A stretch of 64,000 nucleotides of DNA. It comes from NCEH01 sp043195135 (GTDB taxonomy: Bacteria > Pseudomonadota > Alphaproteobacteria > Rhizobiales > Xanthobacteraceae). Where the stretch lies: NCBI RefSeq assembly GCF_043195135.1, contig NZ_JBAFWP010000010.1; one strand, 5' to 3'. The notes under the pieces were generated by a model. That model did not search any database. It was not told where the DNA came from and was given only the letters and a program-made list of their open reading frames with translations. Shown here one piece after another: positions 6,367 through 13,868 of this stretch (position 1 is the first letter of the stretch; every line of letters starts with the position of its first letter). Made by a program: the position numbers and the translations under genes.

Positions 6367-9060
6367 TCAGAAATTCTCCAGCAGGCGCTCGATATAGTCG
6401 AGTTCGAGCTGGGGCCGGTTGGTCTGCTCCAGGCGGCGGCGCAATTCCTCCAGCACCTGGCGGGCGCGCTGGACATCCACCTCCTCGGGTACCTTCACGG
6501 AATAATCGTCGCCATAATCCTGGCTGCGCAGGGGGCGGCCCATGGGGTCGGTGCGCTGGGCGCCCTGGCCGGAGGGGCCGCCGGGGCCCTGGCCGTTGGG
6601 ATTGGACTGCTGGCCTTCCGCCATGGCCTGGGCGCCCTGGCGCAGGGCCTGGAGGGCGCGGCCCTGGGAGTCGAGCGCGCCCTGGGCATTGCCTTCGCCG
6701 AGCGCCCGCTCGGCATCGCGCATGGCCTGCTCGGCGCGGCCGAAGGCGCGGCCCGCGCGGCCGGCGGCGCCCTCGCCGCCTTCGCCCGCCTGGCCCTGCC
6801 CCTGACCCTGGCCTTCTCCCTGTCCCTCAGCCTGGTCCTGGCCCTCGCCTTGTCCCTGTCCTTGCCCGCGCTGCTGCTGCTCCATGCGGCGCATTTCGTC
6901 GAGCATCTGGCCGAGGCGGCGGCGCAGGCTCTCCTGGCCCTCCTGGAGCGGACCGAAGGCGCCGTCCTGCCCCTGCTCGCCCTCCTGTCCCTGCTCGCCC
7001 TCCTGTCCCTGCTGTCCCTGCTGGCCTTGCTGTCCCTGCCCCTGCTGCTGGCGCTGCTTGTAGGTGCGATCGCGCAGGCGCTGCTGCTCCTGGATCATGT
7101 TGCCCAGCTCGCTCTGGCCCTGCTGCCCCTGCTGGCCGGCCTGGCGATTGCCCGGCTTGAGATTGTCCATCATGGCCTGGAGTTCATCGAGCAGCTGCTT
7201 GGCGGCATCCTTGGCGCCGCTGCGGGCGAGGTTCTCGATGCGGTCCAGCATGCGCTGGAGGTCCTGCGGGCGGATCACGCGGCTGTTCTGGTCGAGCGGG
7301 CGGGCGTCGGCATTGCCGTTGCGCTGCGCTTCCTCGGCGAGCTGGCGCATCATCTTTTCCATCGCGGCGCGCAGATCCTGCGTGAGGCGCTTGATTTCCT
7401 CATCGCTGGCGCCGCGCTCCAGGGCATCGCGCAGGGCCTGCTGGGCGTCGCGCAATTCCTTCTGGGCGGCGCTGAGATCGCCGTCCTCGATGGCGAGCGC
7501 CATGTCCCACAGATAATCCACGACGCCGCGCAGATCGTCGTCCGAGCGGGCATTGTGGAGCCGCCAATAGGCGCTGCGCAGGCCGAGATAGGGCCCCGGC
7601 TCGATGCCGAACTGGTCCGGCGCCAGGGCCAGGGCCGACAGGACGTCCTGGACCCGCCGGCTCGCCCCGGCGTCGAGCGCGAGATGCTGGCGCTCCTCGA
7701 TCAGCGCGCGGGCGAGCGGCTTGGTGAAGGCGCGGGCGGGCAGGCGGAAGGTCTTGGTCTCGCTCTCGCCGGTGTTGCCGGCCTCGTCTTCCACCTTCAG
7801 CGTCAGGCGCACCAGGGCGCCGGCCCAGGGATGGGCGACCAGATCCTTCTGGGTCTGCGCCGCGCCGGTCTTGCTGCCGGCGCCGGGCAAGGCGAGGCTG
7901 AAATCGGGCGCTTCCACCAGGGGCTTCGGCGCCACCGGGGCGGGTGCGCCGGGACGCGGGAAGAAGGGCGGGGGCGGCGGGGCGGCCTCGAACACCGCGC
8001 GTGCGGACTTGGCGCCGTAATCATCCTCGATGCGATAGGCGAGCACGAGCTGGTTGCGCTGGCCGCCCTGGGGATCCTTGGCGAAGGCGATGGTCGGCTT
8101 GGCGTCCGGCAAGGCCGTGAACTTCCAGGTCACGCTGCGCCGGTCCGGTCCGGCGAGGGAGACGGTGCCCGCCTGGCTGATCTCGAACCGCCGTTCCGGC
8201 GCCGGGGCGGCGGGCGCCGGCGGGTTCTGGGCGGTCTCCTCCTGCGGTTTCAGTTCGGCGATGCCGCCCTCGGTCTTGAGCGCGGAGGCATCCAGCCCCA
8301 CGGCGCGCACCACCAGAACACTGCCGGCGGGCACCGACAGGGCCATGGCCTGCAAGGTGGTGGGATCGTCCGAGCGCAGGCCCGGCAGCACCACGGGCGG
8401 GCGGCCGGTATAGGCGGGCGGGTCCACCCAGGCGTCCAGGCGATAGGGGGTGCGGATGACCGCGCCGGACCAGTCGAACGCGCTCTCGATGCGGCTCCAG
8501 CGCTCGCCGCCGGCCAGGAAGAAGGTGGCGAACAGGGCCAGCACGGCGAGGGCACGGAAGGCGCGGGGGTCGCGGGCGGCGAGCCCCGGCGCCGGCAGGC
8601 CGGCCTTGAGATTGCGCGCTGCCGCCAGCGTCTTCGCCACATGGGCGCGCCACAGGGCGGCGCTGATGGGATCGTCGGCGCGGGTCGCCAGGGCGTCGGA
8701 GATGGCGGTCGCCGGGCGATGGGCGAGATGGCTTTCGCGGTCGAGGCGGGCGAGCGCCTCCTCCCGGCGCGGCCAGCGCATGCGGATCAGAGGATAAAGG
8801 CTGGCCAGGAAGGCAAGGGCGAACAGGCCGAAGCCCGCCAAGCGGCCGAGCGGCGGCAGCGCCATCCACAGGCCGGCCCAGGAGACGGCGAGAAAGGCGG
8901 CGACGACCACCAGGGCGGTGGCGAGCACGGGCCATGCCCGCTCCCACGCCAGCACCCTGCGGGCGCGCATCACCGCGCGATCAAGAAACGCCGTCGCGTT
9001 GCCGTCCGCCTCGGGTCGCGCGGGTCCGCGCGGCTTCTTCACTTCCGGTGTCCCGCTCAC
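6367..9060 (-). CDS. TIGR02302/DUF4175 family membrane protein with Gln/Gly repeat
   Basis: A very large inner-membrane protein of unknown function known mainly from alphaproteobacteria. Two hydrophobic segments lie near the N-terminus (about residues 38-85, around a basic RMRWPRREEAL stretch) and a third near 170-185 (ALAVLALFATFFLAGG). A long extracytoplasmic region follows with Ig-like or beta-rich character (YRLDAWVDPPAYTGRPPVVLP is a family landmark). The C-terminal third is helical and rich in Gln, Glu and Arg, interrupted by tandem QGQ/QGE units at about 6780-7060. The GTG at 9060 is chosen because GGAGG precedes it by about 4 bases; a TTG at 9084 would add 8 residues. 897 residues. 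Confidence 0.85.
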   Translation of the reverse strand: MSGTPEVKKPRGPARPEADGNATAFLDRAVMRARRVLAWERAWPVLATALVVVAAFLAVSWAGLWMALPPLGRLAGFGLFALAFLASLYPLIRMRWPRREEALARLDRESHLAHRPATAISDALATRADDPISAALWRAHVAKTLAAARNLKAGLPAPGLAARDPRAFRALAVLALFATFFLAGGERWSRIESAFDWSGAVIRTPYRLDAWVDPPAYTGRPPVVLPGLRSDDPTTLQAMALSVPAGSVLVVRAVGLDASALKTEGGIAELKPQEETAQNPPAPAAPAPERRFEISQAGTVSLAGPDRRSVTWKFTALPDAKPTIAFAKDPQGGQRNQLVLAYRIEDDYGAKSARAVFEAAPPPPPFFPRPGAPAPVAPKPLVEAPDFSLALPGAGSKTGAAQTQKDLVAHPWAGALVRLTLKVEDEAGNTGESETKTFRLPARAFTKPLARALIEERQHLALDAGASRRVQDVLSALALAPDQFGIEPGPYLGLRSAYWRLHNARSDDDLRGVVDYLWDMALAIEDGDLSAAQKELRDAQQALRDALERGASDEEIKRLTQDLRAAMEKMMRQLAEEAQRNGNADARPLDQNSRVIRPQDLQRMLDRIENLARSGAKDAAKQLLDELQAMMDNLKPGNRQAGQQGQQGQSELGNMIQEQQRLRDRTYKQRQQQGQGQQGQQGQQGQEGEQGQEGEQGQDGAFGPLQEGQESLRRRLGQMLDEMRRMEQQQRGQGQGQGEGQDQAEGQGEGQGQGQGQAGEGGEGAAGRAGRAFGRAEQAMRDAERALGEGNAQGALDSQGRALQALRQGAQAMAEGQQSNPNGQGPGGPSGQGAQRTDPMGRPLRSQDYGDDYSVKVPEEVDVQRARQVLEELRRRLEQTNRPQLELDYIERLLENF
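6778..7065. repeat. Low-complexity Gln/Gly-coding tandem repeat inside the TIGR02302 gene
   Basis: Two blocks of short degenerate units (the minus strand reads GGGCAGGGACAG-like triplets) encode runs such as GQQGQQGQQGQ and EGQGQGQGQ. The blocks are split by a helical, charged segment around EGQESLRRRLGQML. The units stay in frame, so length changes by slippage would add or remove QG steps without destroying the protein. Confidence 0.8.
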
Positions 9061-9120
9061 GCGACCTCCGAACACCAGCCCCAAAGAAGGGAGCTTAGCA
9101 CGGCTGTCGGTCCTGGCCAG

Positions 9121-9146
9121 CGTGAGCGCCGCGCTCCGCGCTCACG
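9121..9146. terminator. Possible hairpin terminator
   Basis: A 9-base-pair inverted repeat (CGTGAGCGC, 8-base loop, GCGCTCACG) lies just downstream of the stop of the small gene ending at 9176 on the minus strand. No T-run follows on that strand, so it is a structural candidate only. Confidence 0.3.
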
Positions 9147-9175
9147 TCTCGTTCAGATGGCGCGGCACGGACCGC

Positions 9176-9391
9176 TCAGAGCCCCCAGCCCTCGGGCCGG
9201 GACCGGCAGGCCGCGCGCTCGGCGGCGGCGATGTGGCGCACCGCCTGCGCCCGGTTCAGGAACGGGCCTTCCAGCGGCGCGCCCTCGGCGGAGACCACCC
9301 ACCAGCCGGCATGCGCCGGGGGCGCGTGACGAAAGCGGGGATGGGAGAAGGCGAGGCGGCCGGCGGGCGGCTGCACGGGGCGGGGGCGCAT
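9176..9391 (-). CDS. Small hypothetical protein, 71 aa
   Basis: Starts 3 bases after the stop of the PRC-barrel gene on the same strand, so it is probably cotranscribed with it. The central part GWWVVSAEGAPLEGPFLNRAQAVRHI looks like a compact folded domain (an initial Trp pair, a turn, then a helix with alternating Ala), and the C-terminus ends in PEGWGL. No signal peptide. I do not recognise the family. A competing reading frame over the same bases lacks this domain-like pattern. Confidence 0.5.
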   Translation of the reverse strand: MRPRPVQPPAGRLAFSHPRFRHAPPAHAGWWVVSAEGAPLEGPFLNRAQAVRHIAAAERAACRSRPEGWGL

Positions 9392-9394
9392 GGT

Positions 9395-9760
9395 TCACAT
9401 CCCCCAATAATAGGGCGCGCGATAATAATCGTGCACGCGGGTTTCATAATCGCGGTCCCAGGTCGGCTGGTCCTCGACGCCATAGGCGGGCGCACCCTCC
9501 AGCTGTGTGCGGCTGAGATTCACCACATAGCCGCCCTGCGCCGGGTCGTAATCCAGCGTGGACCAGGGCAGCGGGTGGTATTTCTCGCCGATGCCTAGGA
9601 ATCCGCCGAACGACATCACCGCATAGGCCACCTTGCCGGAGCGCTTGTCGAGCATGAGATCGTGAATCGTGCCCAGATGTTCACCCGCCGGATTGTAGAC
9701 CGCCGTGCCGGACACCTTGTCGCCGGCGATCAGGGAGGTGGTTTCATCGCGAATGTCCAT
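9395..9760 (-). CDS. PRC-barrel domain protein
   Basis: A 121-residue protein whose first 80 residues form a PRC-barrel: KVSGTAVYNPAGEHLGTIHDLMLDKRSGKVAYAV, then FLGIGEKYHPLPWSTLDYD. PRC-barrels occur in RimM, photosynthetic reaction-centre H subunits and many small alphaproteobacterial proteins thought to be stress-related. The C-terminal tail is rich in Tyr, Trp and Asp (DYYRAPYYWGM). GGAGAA precedes the ATG at 9760. It is a paralogue of the gene at 9909-10286. The precise role is unknown. Confidence 0.88.
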   Translation of the reverse strand: MDIRDETTSLIAGDKVSGTAVYNPAGEHLGTIHDLMLDKRSGKVAYAVMSFGGFLGIGEKYHPLPWSTLDYDPAQGGYVVNLSRTQLEGAPAYGVEDQPTWDRDYETRVHDYYRAPYYWGM

Positions 9761-9857
9761 GACATTCTCCTTGAAGACATTTCTCCTTTATGAAACGTCC
9801 TGCGCCCGCCAATGTTCCGCTGCGGCTTGCGCGCCTGCTGCAAGTCACAACAAGAAA

Positions 9858-9881
9858 AACCCGGCGTCGAGACGCCGGGTT
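9858..9881 (-). terminator. Rho-independent terminator after the second PRC-barrel gene
   Basis: An 11-base-pair near-perfect stem (AACCCGGCGTC with GACGCCGGGTT, very short loop) is followed on the minus strand by TTTTTCTTG. It sits 28 bases past the stop of the gene at 9909-10286 and separates the two PRC-barrel genes into independent units. It is the clearest intrinsic terminator in the window. Confidence 0.85.
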
Positions 9882-9908
9882 CTGTATTGCGTGCGCAAAG
9901 AACGTGGA

Positions 9909-10286
9909 TCAGCCGATCCAATAGCCTTGCAGGCCGTAATGCCCATGCAGCCGCTGTTCGGCGGCGCGGCGGTCGTCGAACTCCTGCGCGTCGGGCCAGG
10001 GCGGGGCGTCGCGCAACTGGTCGATGGTCACGCCGGTCACATAGCCGCGTTGCCGGGTGTCGTATTTCAACGCGGCCCAGGGCAGGGGCTGATGGTCGCC
10101 GCCCAGGCCCAGCACGGCACCGAAGGTGAGCACCGCATAGGCCACCCGGCCCGAGCGCTTGTCGAGCATCACATCGCTGATGAAGCCGATGTGCTCGCCT
10201 TCGGTATTATAGACGTCGGTGCCGCTGACCTTGCTGGTGGAGATCAGCGACGTGGTTTCTTCGACGGGCATCTGGCGCGTGTCCAT
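9909..10286 (-). CDS. PRC-barrel domain protein (paralogue)
   Basis: 125 residues, closely similar to the gene at 9395-9760. Shared landmarks are TTSLISTSKVSGTDVYNTEGEHIGFISDVMLDKRSGRVAYAVLTFG and the LPWAALKYD motif. The C-terminus diverges into a predicted helix (DDRRAAEQRLHGHYGLQGYWIG). GGAGA precedes the ATG at 10286, and a strong terminator follows. The pair looks like a local duplication with separate expression. Function unknown, probably cytosolic. Confidence 0.88.
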   Translation of the reverse strand: MDTRQMPVEETTSLISTSKVSGTDVYNTEGEHIGFISDVMLDKRSGRVAYAVLTFGAVLGLGGDHQPLPWAALKYDTRQRGYVTGVTIDQLRDAPPWPDAQEFDDRRAAEQRLHGHYGLQGYWIG

Positions 10287-10351
10287 GGGTGTCTCCTCGC
10301 GGATATCTTCTTAAGGAAACCCCCCAGCCGGCGGCGCGGTTCCGCGCGTCC

Positions 10352-11452
10352 TCACGCGATGCGCGAGACGTGATTGTCGAAGCGCGGGCCGCCGGTGTGG
10401 CGAGCGAGGATGCGCGGTTCGCGATCCTCCACCGCGACCAGGATCACCTCGCCATAGCCGCTGGTGGCCAGAAACCGCCCGGCTTCGGCCGTGGGAGCAA
10501 GGCCGCAGCCGTCCGCAAACGGCACGAAGCCGAGATAGCGCCCCGTGCGCTCGAAGAACGCCACCCGCCCGCCGCGCGGGCATGCCGCCGCCACGATCCG
10601 CCCCGAGGCGTCGAGCGCCACCGAGCCGATATAGCCGCGCAGGCCCATCCAGGCCTCGTCCGGCGCCTCATAGGCGGTGAGGCCGCGCGCTTCATCGATG
10701 GCGAAGAGGAGCGGCTTGCTGGAGGGCACGAGGGAGATTTCCTGCGCCGCCACCACCGCGCCCGCCCCGTCCCGCGCGAGGTGGCGCAGCGAGAGCGAGG
10801 CGAGATCGCCGCCGGGGGCGAATACCGCCCGCGTGCTGCCGTCCTTGCCGAGGACGGCGAGATTGGCGCCGGTCTCCTCGCAGCCGACGGCGGCCGGCGT
10901 GCCCGGCTCGACGCCGCCATTGGCGATGATCAGGCTGTCGCCCATGTGCAGCATGTCGTGCGGGCCGGGGCCGCGGGTGGGCCATTCGGCGACGATCTCG
11001 AACTGCCCCGCGATGCTGCGCAGGGCGAGCGTGCCCTGGTCGCTCGCGGGGTCGATTTCCACCGTGAGGAAGCCGGTCGCGTCGGGTGTGAAGCGGCCGT
11101 GGCCGGAGAACACGCGGTCCCCGCCGGGGGCGAAGCGCGCCACTTCCTTGCCGGCCGCGCGATCCAGCACCAGCGCCACCTTGCCCGGCCGCCGGCCCAC
11201 CGCCACCGCCAATGGCCCGTGGGCGGCAGGCTCGATGGCATGCAGACGGGTGGGGCTGAGCGCGAGCGGATCGGCCTCGAACGCGCCGTCGAGGGCAAGC
11301 GGCGCGAAGCCGCCCTCCACCTGCCCGGTCGCGAGCCATCCCTGGATCAGCGTGTCCTGCGCGTGGGACATTTCGTGCGCGCGGGCCAGATCCAGGCGGG
11401 AAGCGGCGGCGAGGGCAGCGGCGCCCCGCAGCAGGGTGCGGCGGGAGATCAT
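10352..11452 (-). CDS. Tat-exported DUF1513 protein of the iron operon
   Basis: 366 residues. The N-terminus MISRRTLLRGAAALAAASRLDLARA is a twin-arginine signal, so the protein is predicted to be exported folded to the periplasm. The body reads as a beta-propeller-like DUF1513 domain (GHGRFTPDATGFLTVEID, GPHDMLHMGDSLIIANGG, ACPRGGRVAFFERTGRYLG). Relatives are found next to imelysin and di-haem oxidoreductase genes in putative iron-uptake loci. It begins 3 bases after the stop of the imelysin gene, so it is the last gene of the five-gene operon. The biochemical role is unknown; metal binding or a structural role is inference. Confidence 0.85.
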   Translation of the reverse strand: MISRRTLLRGAAALAAASRLDLARAHEMSHAQDTLIQGWLATGQVEGGFAPLALDGAFEADPLALSPTRLHAIEPAAHGPLAVAVGRRPGKVALVLDRAAGKEVARFAPGGDRVFSGHGRFTPDATGFLTVEIDPASDQGTLALRSIAGQFEIVAEWPTRGPGPHDMLHMGDSLIIANGGVEPGTPAAVGCEETGANLAVLGKDGSTRAVFAPGGDLASLSLRHLARDGAGAVVAAQEISLVPSSKPLLFAIDEARGLTAYEAPDEAWMGLRGYIGSVALDASGRIVAAACPRGGRVAFFERTGRYLGFVPFADGCGLAPTAEAGRFLATSGYGEVILVAVEDREPRILARHTGGPRFDNHVSRIA

Positions 11453-11455
11453 GGC

Positions 11456-12571
11456 TCAGTCCCCGTCCAGCGCATTGAAGCCGAGCGGCACGCCGAGCGT
11501 GGAGGCGAGGGGGGTCACCACCGCCTTCTGGGCCGCCTTCACCTCGCTGACGGCGGTTTCCAGCAGCTTGCGCCGCTTGGGATCGGCAGCGGCGGCGCCG
11601 AGATCGGCGGGCAGGGCATCCACCGCCTTCTGCGCCGCGGCGAAGCGGGCGAGCACCTGCCCCTTGGCGGGGTCCTGAAGGTCGGCGGCGAGCAGGGCGC
11701 CGAGCGCATTGGCGCTCTTCACCATCTGCTGGAGAATGGCGGCCTCGCGGCCGGAGCGGCGCCCCTCGCCCGCCTGGGGCTTGGCCTCTTCCAACGATTT
11801 GCCGAGCACGCCGATGAGCCCCTGGTCCACCACGCGCTGATAGGCGCCGGCGAGATCGGTGAGGATCAGGCTCGGCACCTGGGCGGGATCGGGCAGGAAC
11901 ACCTTGTCGCCGGTGCCGCTCTTCACCTCCGCCAGCAGACCGGAGGTCTCGGAGCCCCAGCCGGCGCGGATCTCCTTCGCGATGGTGGCGAGATTGAGCG
12001 CGATGGCCGCGCCCAACTGGCAGCGCCGGGCGGCCTGCGGCCCGCTCACCAGATCCTGCGCCGCATTGGGCTCGAACAGCACGCGCTCCAGCGCCGGCAG
12101 GCCCTGCACGGCGGCGGAGAGGCGCGGGAAGCGGTCCGCCTGGAGGCGGCTGTCGTCGGGGTCGGCCAGCAGTTCGGGAATCGAGCGGGAGACCGCGTTG
12201 CGCTTGTCCGGGAACAGGTTGAAGCGGTCCGCCCGCAGCGCCAGGATCACCGGGCCGAAGGTGACGAAGCTCACCTGCGCCCAGGCATCGCCGACAGCGC
12301 GGAAATCGCTCGTGAGTGTGGCGACGCCCTCCGCCGTGGGCTTGGCGCAGAAGGCGCGCCAATCCTCGTCCTGCCGGGCGGTTGAGGCGGCGAGCGCGTC
12401 ATAGCGCGGCAGCAGCCAGGTTTCGATCACCGGCACCGCATTGGGTGCCGCGCGGGCGGGCTGGCTTGCGAGGGTGGCGCCAAACAGGACGATGCCGGAC
12501 ACGACCATGCCGGACACGAGCGCGCCGGATACAATCGCGCGAAGGCGGGACGGGGGGAGAATTCGGGGCAT
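11456..12571 (-). CDS. Imelysin-family periplasmic protein (second copy)
   Basis: 371 residues with a signal peptide (hydrophobic GALVSGMVVSGIVLFGATLASQPARA). The imelysin domain spans most of the rest, with helices around YDALAASTARQDEDW and VDQGLIGVLGKSLEEAKPQAGEG. The position of the family's GxHxxE motif reads GLPALE here, so the His is absent, unlike the first imelysin of this operon. Imelysin proteins (IrpA, EfeO relatives) are linked to iron uptake. The start at 12571 is chosen because the signal peptide begins there; the frame is open further upstream. It lies 73 bases after the di-haem oxidoreductase gene. Confidence 0.85.
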   Translation of the reverse strand: MPRILPPSRLRAIVSGALVSGMVVSGIVLFGATLASQPARAAPNAVPVIETWLLPRYDALAASTARQDEDWRAFCAKPTAEGVATLTSDFRAVGDAWAQVSFVTFGPVILALRADRFNLFPDKRNAVSRSIPELLADPDDSRLQADRFPRLSAAVQGLPALERVLFEPNAAQDLVSGPQAARRCQLGAAIALNLATIAKEIRAGWGSETSGLLAEVKSGTGDKVFLPDPAQVPSLILTDLAGAYQRVVDQGLIGVLGKSLEEAKPQAGEGRRSGREAAILQQMVKSANALGALLAADLQDPAKGQVLARFAAAQKAVDALPADLGAAAADPKRRKLLETAVSEVKAAQKAVVTPLASTLGVPLGFNALDGD

Positions 12572-12644
12572 CGGCGCACCTTCGGGCGAGGAATCGGCGG
12601 AGCAAAAATCGTGCGGGCGAGGGTCTGTCCCGGCGCGGCGGGCT

Positions 12645-13868
12645 CTAGAGACCGGAAACATAACGGATCAGCGCATCGCGGTCGCGGGCCGGAAGCTTGC
12701 CATAGCGCGCGAGGGCGCTTGCGGCCTCCCCGCCATGCCAGGCGAGCGCGGCGTTCACATCGCTCGCGCGCCCGTCGTGCAGCAGGCCGGTGCCGCGCGC
12801 CAGCGCCTGCGAGAGGCCGGCCAGCGGCGCGGTGCGCCAGTTGCGGCCGGCGGCGCCGGGCGTGTCGAGGCCGTCGTCGAGGCCGGGGCCGAGATCGTGG
12901 AGCAGCACGTCGGTGAACAGGGCCGCCGTGCCGCCGCCCTCCAGCGGCAAGGTGGGGCGATGGCAGGCTGCGCAGCCGGTTTCCGCGAACAGGCGGGCGC
13001 CGGCGAGGTCGGCGCGCGCGCCGGGCACCGGAAGATCCGCCACATAGGCGACGAGGGCGTTGAACAAAGCGGGCGAAATCTCGCTCTCGCCCTCGTGCGT
13101 CACGCCATGGGGCGCGGCGCGGCAGAGCGTCTGGGCCGGCGTGCAATCGCCCCACGGCTCAAGCAGCAAAGGCGTGGAGAGGCCGAGATCCAGATGGAAC
13201 GCCTCGGCGATCTGGCCGGAAAGGGTCGGCTGGGCCGCCTTCCAGCCGAACCGGCCCAGGCTTTCCCGCCCGTCCGCGCCGATGACGCGATGGGCACGGC
13301 CGCGCACGCCATCGCCGTCGCGATCCTGCGGGTCCTCCAGCGCCAGGATGGCGGCCTGCGGTACCCGCTCCAGCAGCCCGCGTCCGCGCAGGTCCGGCGC
13401 GAGGCGCAGGCGCGGCACCGTGTCGGCGGCGAGCGGGCCATAGGCGAGCGCGCTCAGCACCGGCGTGCGAACGGTGCGGCCGGCGCCATCGCGGCTTTCG
13501 CGGACGCGCACGATCGCCTCGGCATCGAGCCCCTGCACCGCTTCGGTCTGGAGGCGGGCGCCATAGACCGGGTCGGGCGCCCCGCCCGGCCGGGCAAGCG
13601 CCACCACCAGCCCGTGGCCGAGCGGCGCGCCGTCGGCGCCGAGACGCGCGGTGCCGCGCCCGTCCTTGGGATGGCAGGCGTTGCACGAGCGGGCGTCGAA
13701 CAGCGGGCCGAGCCCGTCATTGCCGTGCGTCGAGGAAGGCGCCGGCACCCAGGGCCGGTCGAACACGGCTTTTCCCACCGCGATGTCGAGCCCGTCGGCA
13801 AGGCCGGTGCCGGCGCCGAGCAGGCAGAGCGCGGCCGCGAAGAGGAGCCGCGCCCGCGCCCGGCCCAT
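12645..13868 (-). CDS. Di-haem oxidoreductase (DHOR, DUF1111-like)
   Basis: A periplasmic cytochrome c-type protein of 407 residues. After a signal peptide (residues 1-25, ending GTGLADG) come two CxxCH haem-binding motifs: SCNACHPKDGRG near residue 60 and GCAACHRPTLPLE near residue 305. Other family landmarks are GDCTPAQTLCR and LLHDGRASDVNAALAWHGGEA. It is distantly related to MauG/bacterial peroxidases. In this operon it could exchange electrons with iron or the multicopper oxidase, which is inference. Its ATG shares one base with the stop of the multicopper oxidase gene (TGATG), so translation is coupled. Confidence 0.9.
   Translation of the reverse strand: MGRARARLLFAAALCLLGAGTGLADGLDIAVGKAVFDRPWVPAPSSTHGNDGLGPLFDARSCNACHPKDGRGTARLGADGAPLGHGLVVALARPGGAPDPVYGARLQTEAVQGLDAEAIVRVRESRDGAGRTVRTPVLSALAYGPLAADTVPRLRLAPDLRGRGLLERVPQAAILALEDPQDRDGDGVRGRAHRVIGADGRESLGRFGWKAAQPTLSGQIAEAFHLDLGLSTPLLLEPWGDCTPAQTLCRAAPHGVTHEGESEISPALFNALVAYVADLPVPGARADLAGARLFAETGCAACHRPTLPLEGGGTAALFTDVLLHDLGPGLDDGLDTPGAAGRNWRTAPLAGLSQALARGTGLLHDGRASDVNAALAWHGGEAASALARYGKLPARDRDALIRYVSGL

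Noticed and set aside
6778..7065. Regularly spaced repeats as a possible CRISPR array
   Set aside because: The units are short, in-frame coding triplets inside a gene with no unique spacers of constant length, and no cas gene is present.
6850..9516. Long open frame on the plus strand opposite the TIGR02302 gene
   Set aside because: High GC keeps antisense frames open; the predicted protein is low-complexity Leu/Ala/Gly and has no domain, while the minus strand encodes a recognised family.
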